Shown: positions 43,701 through 50,428 of the stretch, piece by piece
Numbering within the stretch: the first letter of the stretch is position 1
How the letters are laid out: every line of letters starts with the position of its first letter
Assembly (NCBI GenBank): GCA_944548615.1
Contig: OX155961.1
Coordinates: 21,780,773-21,844,772, forward strand
Direction: 5' to 3'
Origin: Micropterix aruncella
Lineage: Eukaryota; Arthropoda; Insecta; Lepidoptera; Micropterigidae
DNA: 64,000 bases
Translations under genes and position numbers: made by a program
Notes under the pieces: model-generated
Databases searched by the model: none
Seen by the model: only the letters and a program-made list of their open reading frames with translations
What the model was told of the DNA's origin: nothing

Positions 43701-44900
43701 AATAGGTGTTGTATAACTGTGAATTAAAAAATATCATATATATCTTATGGTTATTGTAAAATTCGTCCTGAAAAAGTGTGTATTTTCGGTTTTCACATTG
43801 CGAAATTGATAGGGGCTCTTAATGGTAATCTATATAACGATTATTTACCACATTGAATGCCATCTACCCAATAGTGCATTGTTGACAGATGGGTGTCGAC
43901 TGTCGACTACGTAATATTTCGTAGGGCTTCCGTTGAAATTTAAAGGAAGTATCCGTGTGTTGGGGTCTAGAATATGATATATTACTAAATGTTGGCACAT
44001 TGGCATTCAATAGGTTAAAGTGACACCAAAATTAGTGACCTAGAGTTGTCCCCCAAATTAGTATTCAGTATTCAGTATTCAATTTATTCATTCAGAATAT
44101 ACAATAAAAGTATGAATTATGAATTAAAGCTAATTATCGCATATTAGAATTCGTCAGTTTATATCTAGATAAATATTAATTCGACAATAGCGTTGACTAA
44201 AGTCGGCTTTACACGGCAGACAAATAAAATTTAAAAAAAAACAAAATAATAGAGCTGAATGTACAGGAGTATACATATAAAATAGATAATTATTATAAGA
44301 ATATTAATAGTCATCGAGCAATTTATACAAAAAATAATCACACAGTAGGAAGTATCAAAACAAAACTGGAAAAAACAATGTATGTAGGTATATGATCAGG
44401 TATGTTACATTACACATTGTAATCTAAATATTAAATATTAAATTCATAATATTATTATTAAACAATAAGAACTAAAATGAGGTACCTGAAAGTTACATAT
44501 TAATGTTATTCCCGTTTGAAAGAATTGGCATGCTCAAAAAAATTACCCAGCTTTTAGAAAGCACGTGTGGATTGCAGCTTTTGTTTAATACATCTTTTAA
44601 AGTGATGATGATGTCAGTACGGTAACCAACCTTCTAAATAGCTAACGCTAGTAAATAAATAAGTAACCTTTTTCAAGTGCAAGGCGGCGAGTCCCATTGC
44701 AGAGAGGCGGCCGTCTGTCCTAACGACATCGCTGAAGAGCGCATTCATGTCCGTGTCGAAATGGCTCACGGCCGAATAATGGCCGCCGGCTATAACGGCT
44801 CGGATGCTCACCAGATTGGGCGGACACTTGAGCACGCTCGAGTCCCGCTCTGGCACTTGTCGCAGCAACAACGGCTTGCACAAAGACGCACTCTTCTCGT
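22795..44900 (-). CDS. ash1: ash1 histone-lysine methyltransferase, C-terminal half (bromodomain, PHD, BAH; SET domain outside window)
   Basis: Nuclear Trithorax-group enzyme that methylates H3K36 and keeps Hox genes active. Exons: 44668-44900, 38667-38766, 35471-35682, 25064-25360, 24794-24993, 23522-23624, 23280-23447, 23007-23189, 22795-22929 (stop TGA). Phases agree throughout and all introns are GT-AG, including a GTTAGT donor at 24793. Domain order matches ASH1/ASH1L: bromodomain (VSIRAVIAGGHYSAV, FDTDMNALF), PHD finger (MCICG...GLMVQC...VWQHAHC), BAH domain (QVRQGDTVYVLRD, LDIFRVERLWKHKDTGE, YGHHYLRPHETYH, FFPNEVMRVPLYE, YCKGRPVGAVEEHVY, KYPVCTKSYAFD), and the conserved tail (GILLRLLGRLPTKRPLDVSYLLD). 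The SET domain lies right of 64000. Introns hold most of the transposons. Confidence 0.93.
23907..24479 (+). repeat. common insect interspersed repeat (ACTAGCTG...TTTATAATATTA type), copy 1
   Basis: Begins ACTAGCTGATCCGTGCCCAC and ends CTTTATAATATTACTATAG. Sequences with these ends are abundant in insect genomes and are usually RTE-, SINE- or Helitron-related. The class is not settled here. A TTAACCCTTAAGGCCCCGCG motif at 24290, resembling the end of the palindromic element at 26470, lies inside it. Confidence 0.5.
25582..26192. mobile_element. unknown 585-base insertion flanked by 13-base direct repeats
   Basis: The motif CGAGGTTTCCACA occurs at 25582-25594 and 26180-26192. The 585 bases between are much richer in G+C than the surrounding intron, without a long ORF and without inverted ends. 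A 13-base target duplication suggests a retroposed sequence (SINE or the 5' part of a LINE), but no poly(A) tail, A/B-box promoter or coding motif is recognisable. Confidence 0.5.
26470..26721. mobile_element. palindromic TTAA-flanked MITE (two arms of about 120 bases)
   Basis: TTAA at both ends; the element is a near-perfect inverted repeat whose arms begin CCCTTCAAGCCCCGCGACTT and meet at a loop around 26594. Only a few mismatches or small indels separate the arms. TTAA targets and the CCC start fit piggyBac-like elements. As RNA it would form a long hairpin inside ash1 pre-mRNA. Confidence 0.72.
26795..27453 (+). repeat. solo LTR, diverged second copy of the 8730-9550 element
   Basis: Begins TGTGAGGGACCACCCCTCAC and shares GCTCCTAGTATCTTGTACTG, GGGCACGGCTCGAGTCTGTG, GGTTTATATAGGCCG and the CATTTGTTGATCGCATGTAA end block with the first copy. 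It lacks about 160 bases present there. Its right end meets the 3' tail of a LINE at 27451, so no clean target duplication can be read. Confidence 0.55.
27451..29175 (-). mobile_element. 5'-truncated LINE (Jockey/CR1-like) with ATTGT-repeat tail
   Basis: On the minus strand a reverse transcriptase ORF (29175-27841) is followed by an AT-rich 3' UTR and a tail of ATTGT pentamers (about 27451-27480). A short tandem repeat tail instead of poly(A) is common for some LINE groups. The endonuclease and ORF1 are missing, so the copy is truncated at its 5' end. It abuts the solo LTR. Confidence 0.75.
27841..29175 (-). CDS. LINE reverse transcriptase, 5'-truncated but open for 444 codons
   Basis: Motifs in order: VFSKIFEKLLLIRLVNFF, FGFQKNLSTQDAI, FCDLSKAFDCVDHSILL, KGVPQGSILGPFLFLVYIND, LFADDTSLLF (catalytic FADD), TKFLGLEIDQ, LITYGLLFWG and a C-terminal region ending ESIFHVDD. 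The catalytic core is uninterrupted, which suggests a recent insertion, but the endonuclease is absent, so it cannot move on its own. It is a different family from the LINE at 14.7-19.7 kb (motif wording and tail differ). Confidence 0.85.
   Translation of the reverse strand: MAIMCVADLKLPVFSKIFEKLLLIRLVNFFAENQILSKKQFGFQKNLSTQDAIASLIKKTLLGLDNMKKTVGIFCDLSKAFDCVDHSILLEKLEHYGIRNKELQLMESYLQERTQITQVENSKSAPQNIRKGVPQGSILGPFLFLVYINDISECLKSVDDEIILFADDTSLLFSDKNKDTLAQRIKETIDRLSIWFQVNKLSLNVNKSKSICFSLRPSDYNEIDVYFGSDQLENVSSTKFLGLEIDQKLQWSDHLNDLSKKLCSAIFAIRKIRSLCGFEAAKSVYFTYFHSLITYGLLFWGMAPNSKRIFLLQKRAVRSLYRVSPRSSCKPLFVKSGIMTLFSSYIYQNIMYARRHLTEAPVNSDFHHHDTRNKSNLHINRQRLSKVRYSFIHQNLSFYNKIPEQMKSLGEVQFKKIIINNLVRNPIYGIREFENSESIFHVDD
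29342..29440 (+). repeat. 24-base tandem repeat, about 4 copies
   Basis: Unit close to TTTTGTAAATAAACTAACAG followed by TACGG, repeated about four times with almost no change, then a degenerate partial copy. Confidence 0.85.
29530..29757 (+). repeat. common insect interspersed repeat (ACTAGCTG...TTTATAATATTA type), copy 2
   Basis: Begins ACTAGCTGCGCCCAGCGGTT and ends TTTATAATATTAGTAGGAT, shorter than copy 1 at 23907. The CATACATACATAC run before the end is typical of this repeat type. Confidence 0.55.
30185..30250 (-). repeat. dispersed repeat family R, copy 4 (inverted)
   Basis: Minus-strand match to the GATGGGCCCGACTCCGGTCA and ATTTCATGGCAGCTCTG block shared by the other copies. Confidence 0.6.
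30278..30350. repeat. perfect palindrome within a tandem duplication
   Basis: AAGTCCGAGGTTC, TTA, GAACCTCGGACTT forms a perfect 29-base palindrome at about 30303-30331. The flanking AGTACTTGTGAAGTTGCTGG occurs on both sides as a direct repeat. It lies just upstream of the Harbinger transposase fragment and may be part of that element. Confidence 0.7.
30401..30915 (+). pseudogene. PIF/Harbinger transposase fragment (N-terminal part, broken)
   Basis: ATG at 30401; exon 30401-30534, a 65-base GT-AG intron, then exon from 30600. The first exon ends with KRKWWMTAIRTEQ and the second continues to SLAYFNLLLSKIEPFISKRD. A TGA at 30740 stops it, but the same frame then reads EAIPAKIRLAIALTFLATGD and SYRSLHFLFKISS before another stop, and on to about 30915. 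The WW-block, the DxxD-type spacer and TLRFLATG-like segment are hallmarks of Harbinger (HARBI1-type) transposases, DDE enzymes that cut out and paste the element. The catalytic DDE region is missing. Inactive. Confidence 0.72.
31170..32572. mobile_element. TTAA-flanked piggyBac-like non-autonomous element, 1.4 kb
   Basis: TTAA at 31170-31173 followed by CCCGCTCAGCACG, and AGGAGGGG before TTAA at 32569-32572. The right 250 bases (ATTTCAATGCGATCATT, TAGTGGTTTATAAGTTATGA, GTTGACTCGCGTCGA) keep the same order of motifs as the short T1 MITEs at 21513 and 44958, so it looks like a longer relative. No transposase ORF is present; the interior is AT-rich. Confidence is moderate because the inverted ends match only over a few bases. 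Confidence 0.5.
32803..32960 (-). repeat. dispersed repeat family R, copy 5 (inverted)
   Basis: Minus-strand match to copy 2: CCAGAAGTGTAATAATAGTC, AAAGCTGTCCTAAACCTACC, CTCACATGTGGCAAG and the ATGGCTTCGAAGG start. Confidence 0.65.
32961..33602. other. ash1 intron, unrecognised sequence upstream of a LINE
   Basis: About 640 bases with overlapping open frames on both strands (roughly 110-120 codons each) but none with a motif I recognise. It may be part of a transposon captured next to the truncated LINE. Confidence 0.35.
33499..34761 (+). CDS. LINE reverse transcriptase, 5'-truncated, same family as the 14.7-19.7 kb LINE
   Basis: From about 33605 the protein carries [43 protein letters not shown] (catalytic FADD), VKYLGVLIDSKLSWD, and a thumb region with PLVKAQKLLLRVINRRPPRY, close in wording to ORF2 of the longer LINE ([25 protein letters not shown]). 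It ends KELLQVIS. The first 35 or so codons of the open frame are not reverse transcriptase and come from flanking DNA, so the start is artificial. Endonuclease and ORF1 are missing. The C-terminal part is uninterrupted and shows what the broken end of the longer copy should contain. Confidence 0.82.
   Translation: MRKVLSEMFCAFRAIPHKLYWWFGGYCQTLVGTSHRETNFLDLSKAFDTVSHAILKKKLFGYGIQGCSNKWIESYLKDRSQILVIDGKESDSAEISFGVPQGSVLGPILFLMYVNDLCELPLSDYARIVSFADDTVILVEAETWAEVLVKAQNSLDSVKAWLDRHVLTLNASKSNFIVFGLRPVVITPPPSLTIHSYHCNRQPSCACYHIQEKTEVKYLGVLIDSKLSWDNQLLQLSSRSRKLVFVFRELRNVLSKNSINMVYMALCQGLWVHGIIAWGACVKSVLDPLVKAQKLLLRVINRRPPRYDSNMLFKESNVLDIRQLFVKQSLMFFHRTSDKRLRSQQHRTTRASAGLNYAVPRVNSSFAQRQFNYIAPKIFNRLDDKIKEIENTILLKKNIKKWLDDIGRSRTEKELLQVIS
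33603..35158 (+). mobile_element. 5'-truncated LINE with A-rich tail
   Basis: Begins inside the reverse transcriptase and ends in an AAATA-rich tail at about 35130-35158, after a TATG/TGTG-rich 3' UTR. It lies in an ash1 intron in the opposite orientation. Confidence 0.72.
35471..35682 (-). other. ash1: ash1 PHD-finger exon with a charged insertion
   Basis: One 212-base exon. The PHD zinc ligands are CIC, then C, then a 23-residue Glu/Arg/Lys/Gly-rich stretch (AEERDKEGREREREGEREG and PKGG) where ASH1 proteins normally have two residues, then C, WQHAHC and CHRC. The insertion falls between the third and fourth zinc ligands and is in frame. It has no GT-AG ends that would allow it to be a mini-intron. 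The encoding DNA is a purine-rich low-complexity tract, so the insertion looks like a microsatellite-type expansion. Confidence 0.85.
35994..37149 (+). mobile_element. hAT transposon remnant, ZBED5-like transposase, frameshifted
   Basis: Terminal inverted repeats CAGTGGTTCCCAAAGTGGG at the left and, inverted, CCAAACTTTTCC-type sequence ending GGGAACCCCTG at 37149. GATTAAG flanks both ends (35984 and 37150), consistent with an 8-base duplication with small loss. The left subterminal GAGATATCAGGGG forms a hairpin with its inverse at 36063-36080. Coding pieces on the plus strand: 36078-36374 (RWLSCGNVLSRTFELR, NNFADEDFLLKLAYL) and 36405-36898 with a TAG near 36539 (LTDWFAKYF, then AVRVLIPFATSYLCEAEFSA and SSLIPRFQKLC, the hAT dimerisation region). 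The transposase is the C-terminal half only and is broken by a frameshift and a stop. It is inactive. Confidence 0.85.
37150..38666. other. ash1 intron DNA without recognised features
   Basis: No coding motif, inverted repeat or tandem repeat stands out. It separates the hAT remnant from the ash1 exon at 38667. Confidence 0.5.
39428..39475 (-). repeat. tRNA-like B-box fragment, probable SINE remnant
   Basis: On the minus strand the segment reads GGTCCCGGGTTCGATTCCCG, then ACTGGGTCACCATT, which contains a polymerase III B-box and a T-arm-like hairpin. No A-box or full cloverleaf is found at the right distance upstream, so it is not a tRNA gene. A SINE head or tRNA relic is more likely. Confidence 0.4.
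39600..40290 (-). pseudogene. YqaJ-like nuclease-domain protein remnant
   Basis: Minus-strand pieces in different frames: 40094-40291 (QLRISCSKSPIQF), 39889-40086 (DSYKLRCYVVVVV, THKTIFDKSPS-like), and 39588-39965, which contains ALWLELRRCLLTASNF followed by CKRRENISSAPLVK. That last motif is the start of the YqaJ family (PDDEXK-type exonuclease fold), found in insect proteins that are often mobile-element or virus derived. The catalytic acidic residues further on are missing because the frame ends. It is a frameshifted fragment. Confidence 0.62.
40635..42242 (+). mobile_element. hAT transposon remnant (zinc-finger MYM-type/TTF-type transposase), left end lost
   Basis: Plus-strand pieces: 40635-40886 (RLQNIGKTRWWAKDKAL, YVALIKTLSAI), a stretch near 40960-41200 (LYLQTPTLDYLKAWGFIKTL), 41332-41658 (CLDPKNFHEI), and 41634-41846, which ends with the hAT dimerisation motif TRERRFSALKRIKTRLRSL. 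Frameshifts separate them. The right end, 42176-42242, reads inverted as CAGGGTCGGACTGGGCC, a typical hAT terminal repeat. The matching left end was not found, so the copy is truncated. Inactive. Confidence 0.68.
42243..44667. other. ash1 intron DNA, AT-rich with one GC-rich patch
   Basis: Mostly A+T-rich simple sequence. At 43130-43290 a patch rich in CGCG and GCGCGAG stands out. It has no ORF and no repeat partner in the window. Nothing else is recognised. Confidence 0.45.
44668..44900 (-). other. ash1: ash1 bromodomain exon
   Basis: A 233-base exon carrying LLLRQVPERDS, then VSIRAVIAGGHYSAVSHFDT and DMNALFSDVVRTDGR, the second half of a bromodomain. It ends LKK and joins IYNAVKPKF in the next exon. 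The next exon upstream is right of the window, so intron DNA from 44901 onward, including the BEL array, belongs to ash1. Confidence 0.85.
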
Positions 44901-44957
44901 CTAAACAAATATATACAAATATATATAATAATAATAATAATTAAATGCTTTATTTGC

Positions 44958-45271
44958 TTAACCCCTTGAGTATGATACGACCAAATCTGGTTCTGAAACA
45001 ATTATCCGTTGAGTATGATACGACCAGATCTGGTTCCGCGTTTTTTTCACTTCTTTGACGTTCTCATATTTATTCATAATTATCTAATTGTTTTACAAAA
45101 TGATATTTCAATATTCTATATTCGAAATTTCAATGCAATCATTGTGCAGTTGTTCTTTTTATGATTGGTGTAGTAGTTTCGTAGTTATAGTACTTAAAGG
45201 TCGATGTCGCCGAAAATCCTGCAAAAGAGACAGATGCATCCATGAAAATACCCATTTACTCCAAGGGTTAA
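44958..45271. mobile_element. piggyBac-like MITE, family T1, copy 2
   Basis: TTAA on both sides; ends CCCCTTGAGT and, inverted, ACTCCAAGGG. Nearly identical to the copy at 21513-21820 apart from the first 60 bases, where the GACCAAATCTGGT motif is slightly different. It lies 57 bases from the ash1 bromodomain exon, in the intron upstream of that exon in transcript order, close to its acceptor site. Confidence 0.72.
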
Positions 45272-45522
45272 ACAAAAAGGTGAGCTTATGCCTAAAAGCA
45301 ATATCTTACAGCTAATAACATGTTATGCGGTAAAAATAAACTAATAAATTAAATTTTTAAAAATGTTATTCAGCAGGAAAACAAAACAATAAATTTAAGA
45401 AAAAACAAACAACAAACCTATAATGACGCAGGAGACGCAATAGGGAGGAAAAAATAAGGAAAAGTTTATGAGCGTGGGTTCAAGTGTTCTTTGAGCCTGC
45501 GTTTGAAGCGAAACAAACTGGG

Positions 45523-46116
45523 TGTAGGATGACGGATTTTCTCCCAATATGCCTCCGTGGACTGTCACCGAAACCTACACGCAATTTGACTGCTGATGGT
45601 CGCGTAGCGCTGTCGCAGTGGTGATGAATGAAAGTCTGCTTCGTTTGCGATTCCGTTTTATTGACTGGGGGGCCCGCCCGCGAGACACTTCGAGAGCGTC
45701 TCGTTACAATGACGGTGGCGGGCCAACTAAAACTACAATAGCCGACGTCCGGCCGCGCTCCCAGCGATCCAGCCCCTATCGTAGGGGTAGCTAACCATCG
45801 GTCGTCGGCTTCGACGCTTAACTCAATACTACGAACAATCTCAAAACAATCCTAATGTAATTTAAATTCTAGGTAACGCTTAAAGATAAATAATACACAA
45901 TAACTTAATTCTAAACATCCCGAGAACCAGGTAGATTTGCCAATCACTTTAGTCTCCACCCTTATTTGCCGCTGGGTAACCGACCCCTGCTTGGATTTCG
46001 CCACGGATATTTTCGGAAGGGTTTCGACGCACCGACATGTGCAACCCTTTGTCTGCGGGCCTCGAGGCGACCAACTTTCACATTCCAGTGCTATGGCACT
46101 GGTAAATGCTGCTACA
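45523..46116 (-). repeat. LTR of BEL/Pao copy A1 (3' LTR)
   Basis: Minus-strand TGTAG start at 46116, CTACA end at 45523. The 45523-46663 segment recurs at 52356-53496. The inner LTR boundary is inferred from the TGTAG/CTACA ends and the purine tract, since the duplicated block extends past it into pol. A 114-codon open frame (46196-45852) begins in the 3' UTR and runs into the LTR; it has no recognisable motif. Confidence 0.68.
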
Positions 46117-46594
46117 TAATTTCCCCCAGTTTCCGCATCGGTAGTCGCGGAAACTACAGCCACGACCATTCTCCTTAGAACGCGTTCATAGTTCATAGTT
46201 CACTCAAAAAATATTTACACATATTAAATCCCCTTGTGGGTCCCGAAAAAAAATTCAAGAAAACCCAAACTAATATCAAAATTACAATTTAAAACCCTTG
46301 TAATAAAGAAAAAAGCAAGACAATAATAATTAACAGCATGTGAAGTAATTCAAATTTAAAGGATGATATACTAAATTACATGTTTTTACCGATTCAAATT
46401 AAATTAAAATATTATTTAAAATGATTTAAAAATGATTGAATTTCCCCTTAGAACAAGCTCGGCTTGGTTACAATCTGCACAACTGTTGACTACAGACAGT
46501 GTAATTCTCAGTGAACAAACCTAAAATAAAATTAAACTACAACAAATTCGCCCACGATCTGACCCTGCCTATATCTACGGACTTACTTTATTAA

Positions 46595-49500
46595 CTAAGT
46601 GCTGTCAGCATTTACCTCTAATTTAGCTAGCTTAGTTGATGACCTTCTGTATATTTTGCTACCTATCTGTACATCAACTACCCTTACTCTACCGTCCCTA
46701 TCAGGGTATATCTTCGTGATCCGCGCCTTCGGCCAGCAGCTCCTGGCCAAGGTGCCGTCACATATAATCACTACGTCCCCCACTTCCAGGGGTTTCACAT
46801 CCGCGTGCCACTTCTGCCTCTTTGTTAACGTCGGCAAATATGCCCGAACCCAAGAGTTCCAAAAGGCATCGCTCAGATACTGAGCGATTCGCCACTGTTT
46901 CCGTGATGAAAGGTCTTCTTCGTTAAATGCCCCTGCTGGCGGGTTGTCGCAGCGGTACCCAGTCAAAAAGTGCTGCGGAGTCAGCGGCGCCTCATCCCTC
47001 GCGTCCATAGATACGTGGGTTAAGGGCCTGTTGTTGATCACAAGCTCCGCCTCAAGGAGCAGCGTATGCAGGACCTCAGGCCGCGGCGCTCTTTCCTTCA
47101 ACACGGCGGACAGTGCCGTTTTCACTGAACGCACTAACCTCTCCCACGCTCCGGCTTTCTCTGGTGATAAAGGAGGTACAAACTTCCACTGAATGCCTCT
47201 GACCGCCAAAGCATCTGCCCACGCGCTCTGATCTGCCTCCGTCATCGCCCTCTTCAGCTCCGCAGCCATTCCTCGTAGGTTAGAGCCGTTATCAGAGTAC
47301 ATTACGCGAGGAGTCCCTCGCCTAGCCACGAACCGTCGCAGTGCGAGTATCGCCGAATCTGTCGTCAAGCTGTCCGCCAATTCCAAATGTACGGCACGGC
47401 AACTAAGGCAGGTGAACAATACCCCATACCTGAGCTCCTTTCTCCTGCCCACAGATACGCTAAACGCTCCGAAAAAATCGACGCCGGTGTTGGTGAAAGG
47501 ACGTTGATGGTGGTCCAATCTTTCCGCTGGCAGATTTCCCATACGACGATTCTGCGGTCTGACTCTCTCATTGCTGCAGCGCCGACAGTTTCTCAGTACT
47601 CGTTTAACCGCCTGTCTCCCATTGATTATCCAATACTTCGTTCTGGTTTCGTTCAGAACGTGTTCTACCCCGGCGTGATTAGCCCTAGCATGAAACTGAG
47701 CGATAATGAGCGCGGTCAACGGATCTTTATCGCTCAATATAATAGGGTAGGTCACACTCAGCGGTACCCCCGGCGCCGCAGCAGTGCGTCCCCCTACGCA
47801 AACCATACCATTCTTATTTAAGACTGGGGTCAACGCAAAAATTTTACTCGACTTATGCAGCGGCTGAGTTCGCGCAAGGTTGTCGATCTCTGATCGATAA
47901 TGCCGTTTTTGCGCGTCTTGCAATAAAATCTCTTCCGCCCTTTCCAACTCGGCTGCCGTAAGGTCGTTTGCGCATTGCTGTTTGCGACATCTCTTCGTAA
48001 ATTTTACAGCATACGCAACAGCTCGCACCAACCTATTATAATTAGAAAATCGGTCAATGCAAATTAACGGGCGTGGCGCCTCCATCGTAGTCAGTGTCAC
48101 TCCGGGTTTTTTCTCCAACGCGACTTCGTCGCCAACGTCATTATCTATAACTGACTGGGAGGGCCATTCCTCCTCCGATCTGCGCAAGAATGCAGGCCCG
48201 CAAAACCACCTGCCGTTTGGCGTCAAGTCAATGCCTGGCGCGCTTCGCGTACCTTCGTCAGCCGCGTTCACCTTGCCCGAAACCCAGTGCCAATCCTGAG
48301 GCCTTGATAATTCCAATATGGCCCCGATCCGATGCGATACATAGGTTTGATACGAATCCTTCCCCGTGGTTAACCAATGTATTACGTTCGAGCTATCGGA
48401 CCACCAAACCATTCGGTCGAACTTCAACACGTGCTCTTGCTCTATTTTCCTGGCTAATTTGACACCTAAAAGAGCTGCGTTGAGTTCCAACCGCGGTATC
48501 GTTAGTGACTTCAGCGGAGCCACACGAGTGCGACTCGCGACAAAACTGACCCACACTTCCCCTGTCTCGTCTTTCTGTCTAACATATGCCACAGCACAGA
48601 GTCCCTCGGCACTTGCATCTACGAATATATGCAATTGCCTTGATGTGACTTGACCTGCCGGTTTCCCGTAGTACCTGGGAATTCGCACGCTATTCGCCTC
48701 TCTCAGAAGATGCAACCAGCGCACCCACCGTCTGTACTGTGGCTCGCAAATTAGCTCATCCCAACCAATTTGTGTCCGCCAGATCTCCTGAAGAAGCATC
48801 TTAGCTTTCGCAATCAGGGGACTGATAAAGCCAGCGGGATCGAAAATGCTCATTGCCACTCTTAACACCTGCCGTTTGGTAGGCCATTCTTGGGCAGATG
48901 TTAATTCCTCTGGAAGCTGTATTATTCCTACCTTGAAATAAAAAGCATCTCCTTTTGGGTCATATTGCAGGCCCAGCACCTTATTTAAGGAGATGTCTTC
49001 TGTCTCTAACCTCACACTTTCACTCGATCTCTCTGACTGTGGCACATCCTTCAATGCGCCTTCACTACTGGCAGCCCACTTGGTCAGCTTGAACCCGCCC
49101 TCCTTACATATTCTGACCAAATCCGATATTACACCCCTCGCCTGATCGTCGTCGTCGGCCACTCCGAGTACGTCGTCCATGTAACAACTTTGTTGCAGCG
49201 CTTGAACGGCGGCGGGGCATTGGATTTTGTACTGCTGGGCATGTGCGTTTTTCACGTACTGAGCGCAAGCCCCCGCACACCGTGCACCGAACACTAGCGT
49301 GCCGACTCGATAAATTGTAGGTGAACTGAATCGATCCATTCCTCGAAAAAGGAACATTTGACTGTACGAGTCTTCTTCTCTCACGGCTACCCTCATGTAC
49401 ATATCTTGTATATCGGCCACGAAGGCCACCCTTCCTTCTCTAAATCTAAATATTATTCCCACAAGGCTATTGTACAGATCTGGCCCTATTAACAGATGTT

Positions 49501-50428
49501 GGTTGAGTGACACGCCCTTCGACACGGCCCGACAGTCGAAAACTATCCTCACCTTGTCAGGTTTGCGCGGGTTTATGACGGGGAAATGAGGAAGGAACCA
49601 AGCTCTGGGTCGGTCAATAAATTCTGCCCTGTCGACCGCGGCTACGTAACCTTGATCGATGTAGTATTGCATCTTGGCGCAATACGCTTCAGCAAAGGCC
49701 GCGGAAGAGTCCATTTTCTGCTCAAGTGCCTTGAGCCGCTTGAGAGCTGTGTTTTCACTCGCGGCGGTAGGTAGTGAAATATTCTCCTGCCGCCAGAGCA
49801 AACCAGTACGCCACCGATCCCCCTCGTACACAGTGGTTTGTGTTAGCAATTCGCTCGCATGTTCCTCATCGGAAGTCTGGGGGGAATCACCCCCCTTTAT
49901 TTCTAACCCGTCCACCTCTATACCTCGCCGTACTAATTCGTGCAAACCGTCGTCCACCGCACTTCGCACATGATACGAGGTTGCCAGAGCGTTTTCTTGC
50001 GCTGTGGCTATCCTGCCCAGTGGTACATATCCTAGCCTAGTCCGTGAAAGCGCTATGTCGCACCCCGGCCTCTTGACTATTCCCCGCGATATTATCAGCG
50101 GCCAGTTATCCTGACCTATGATCAACTGTGGCCTGGCGGTGACTCCTTGGCAAGCTAGAGCACGCAGGTGATCGTATTTACGGACGTACTCTGGTGGCAC
50201 TGTCCGCAGCTCGGGCAAATTTAACGTTTTCACGGTATTTGCGGTCAGGTCGAAAGACCGTTTCACCCCCACCCCCTTGATTCTGCACGCCACAGCTTGT
50301 GAACGTCTTTCTGACATCGACATCTGGCCGATGCCCTGCAGATCCAGACTACGTTGCCTTCCATGCAACCCCACCTTGTCTGCCACCTCTTGCTCTAAAA
50401 GAGTCAAAGAGCTGCCATCGTCTAACAA
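46595..50428 (-). CDS. BEL/Pao pol, copy A1: protease, reverse transcriptase, RNase H, integrase
   Basis: One open frame of 1277 codons with no true ATG start, because it is the continuation of gag in another frame. Motifs in order: aspartic protease LDDGSSLTLLE (the DDG form common in BEL), reverse transcriptase with VRIVFDCRAVSKG and SCYMDDVLG (catalytic YMDD), RNase H LHIFVDASAEGLCAVAYV, integrase zinc region (HARANHAGVEH, CRRCSN) and core GVDFFGAF, YSDNGSNLRG, PEKAGAWERLV (DDE), then the C-terminal chromatin/DNA-binding region ending near KLEVNADST. The domains are complete. The gag-pol junction is out of frame by one base near 50425, where a TAG closes gag. Confidence 0.88.
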   Translation of the reverse strand: MLDDGSSLTLLEQEVADKVGLHGRQRSLDLQGIGQMSMSERRSQAVACRIKGVGVKRSFDLTANTVKTLNLPELRTVPPEYVRKYDHLRALACQGVTARPQLIIGQDNWPLIISRGIVKRPGCDIALSRTRLGYVPLGRIATAQENALATSYHVRSAVDDGLHELVRRGIEVDGLEIKGGDSPQTSDEEHASELLTQTTVYEGDRWRTGLLWRQENISLPTAASENTALKRLKALEQKMDSSAAFAEAYCAKMQYYIDQGYVAAVDRAEFIDRPRAWFLPHFPVINPRKPDKVRIVFDCRAVSKGVSLNQHLLIGPDLYNSLVGIIFRFREGRVAFVADIQDMYMRVAVREEDSYSQMFLFRGMDRFSSPTIYRVGTLVFGARCAGACAQYVKNAHAQQYKIQCPAAVQALQQSCYMDDVLGVADDDDQARGVISDLVRICKEGGFKLTKWAASSEGALKDVPQSERSSESVRLETEDISLNKVLGLQYDPKGDAFYFKVGIIQLPEELTSAQEWPTKRQVLRVAMSIFDPAGFISPLIAKAKMLLQEIWRTQIGWDELICEPQYRRWVRWLHLLREANSVRIPRYYGKPAGQVTSRQLHIFVDASAEGLCAVAYVRQKDETGEVWVSFVASRTRVAPLKSLTIPRLELNAALLGVKLARKIEQEHVLKFDRMVWWSDSSNVIHWLTTGKDSYQTYVSHRIGAILELSRPQDWHWVSGKVNAADEGTRSAPGIDLTPNGRWFCGPAFLRRSEEEWPSQSVIDNDVGDEVALEKKPGVTLTTMEAPRPLICIDRFSNYNRLVRAVAYAVKFTKRCRKQQCANDLTAAELERAEEILLQDAQKRHYRSEIDNLARTQPLHKSSKIFALTPVLNKNGMVCVGGRTAAAPGVPLSVTYPIILSDKDPLTALIIAQFHARANHAGVEHVLNETRTKYWIINGRQAVKRVLRNCRRCSNERVRPQNRRMGNLPAERLDHHQRPFTNTGVDFFGAFSVSVGRRKELRYGVLFTCLSCRAVHLELADSLTTDSAILALRRFVARRGTPRVMYSDNGSNLRGMAAELKRAMTEADQSAWADALAVRGIQWKFVPPLSPEKAGAWERLVRSVKTALSAVLKERAPRPEVLHTLLLEAELVINNRPLTHVSMDARDEAPLTPQHFLTGYRCDNPPAGAFNEEDLSSRKQWRIAQYLSDAFWNSWVRAYLPTLTKRQKWHADVKPLEVGDVVIICDGTLARSCWPKARITKIYPDRDGRVRVVDVQIGSKIYRRSSTKLAKLEVNADST

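Noticed and set aside
45852..46196. A 114-codon frame overlapping the BEL-A LTR, present in both copies, as an extra gene
   Set aside because: The copies are nearly identical, so conservation says nothing about coding; no motif is seen.
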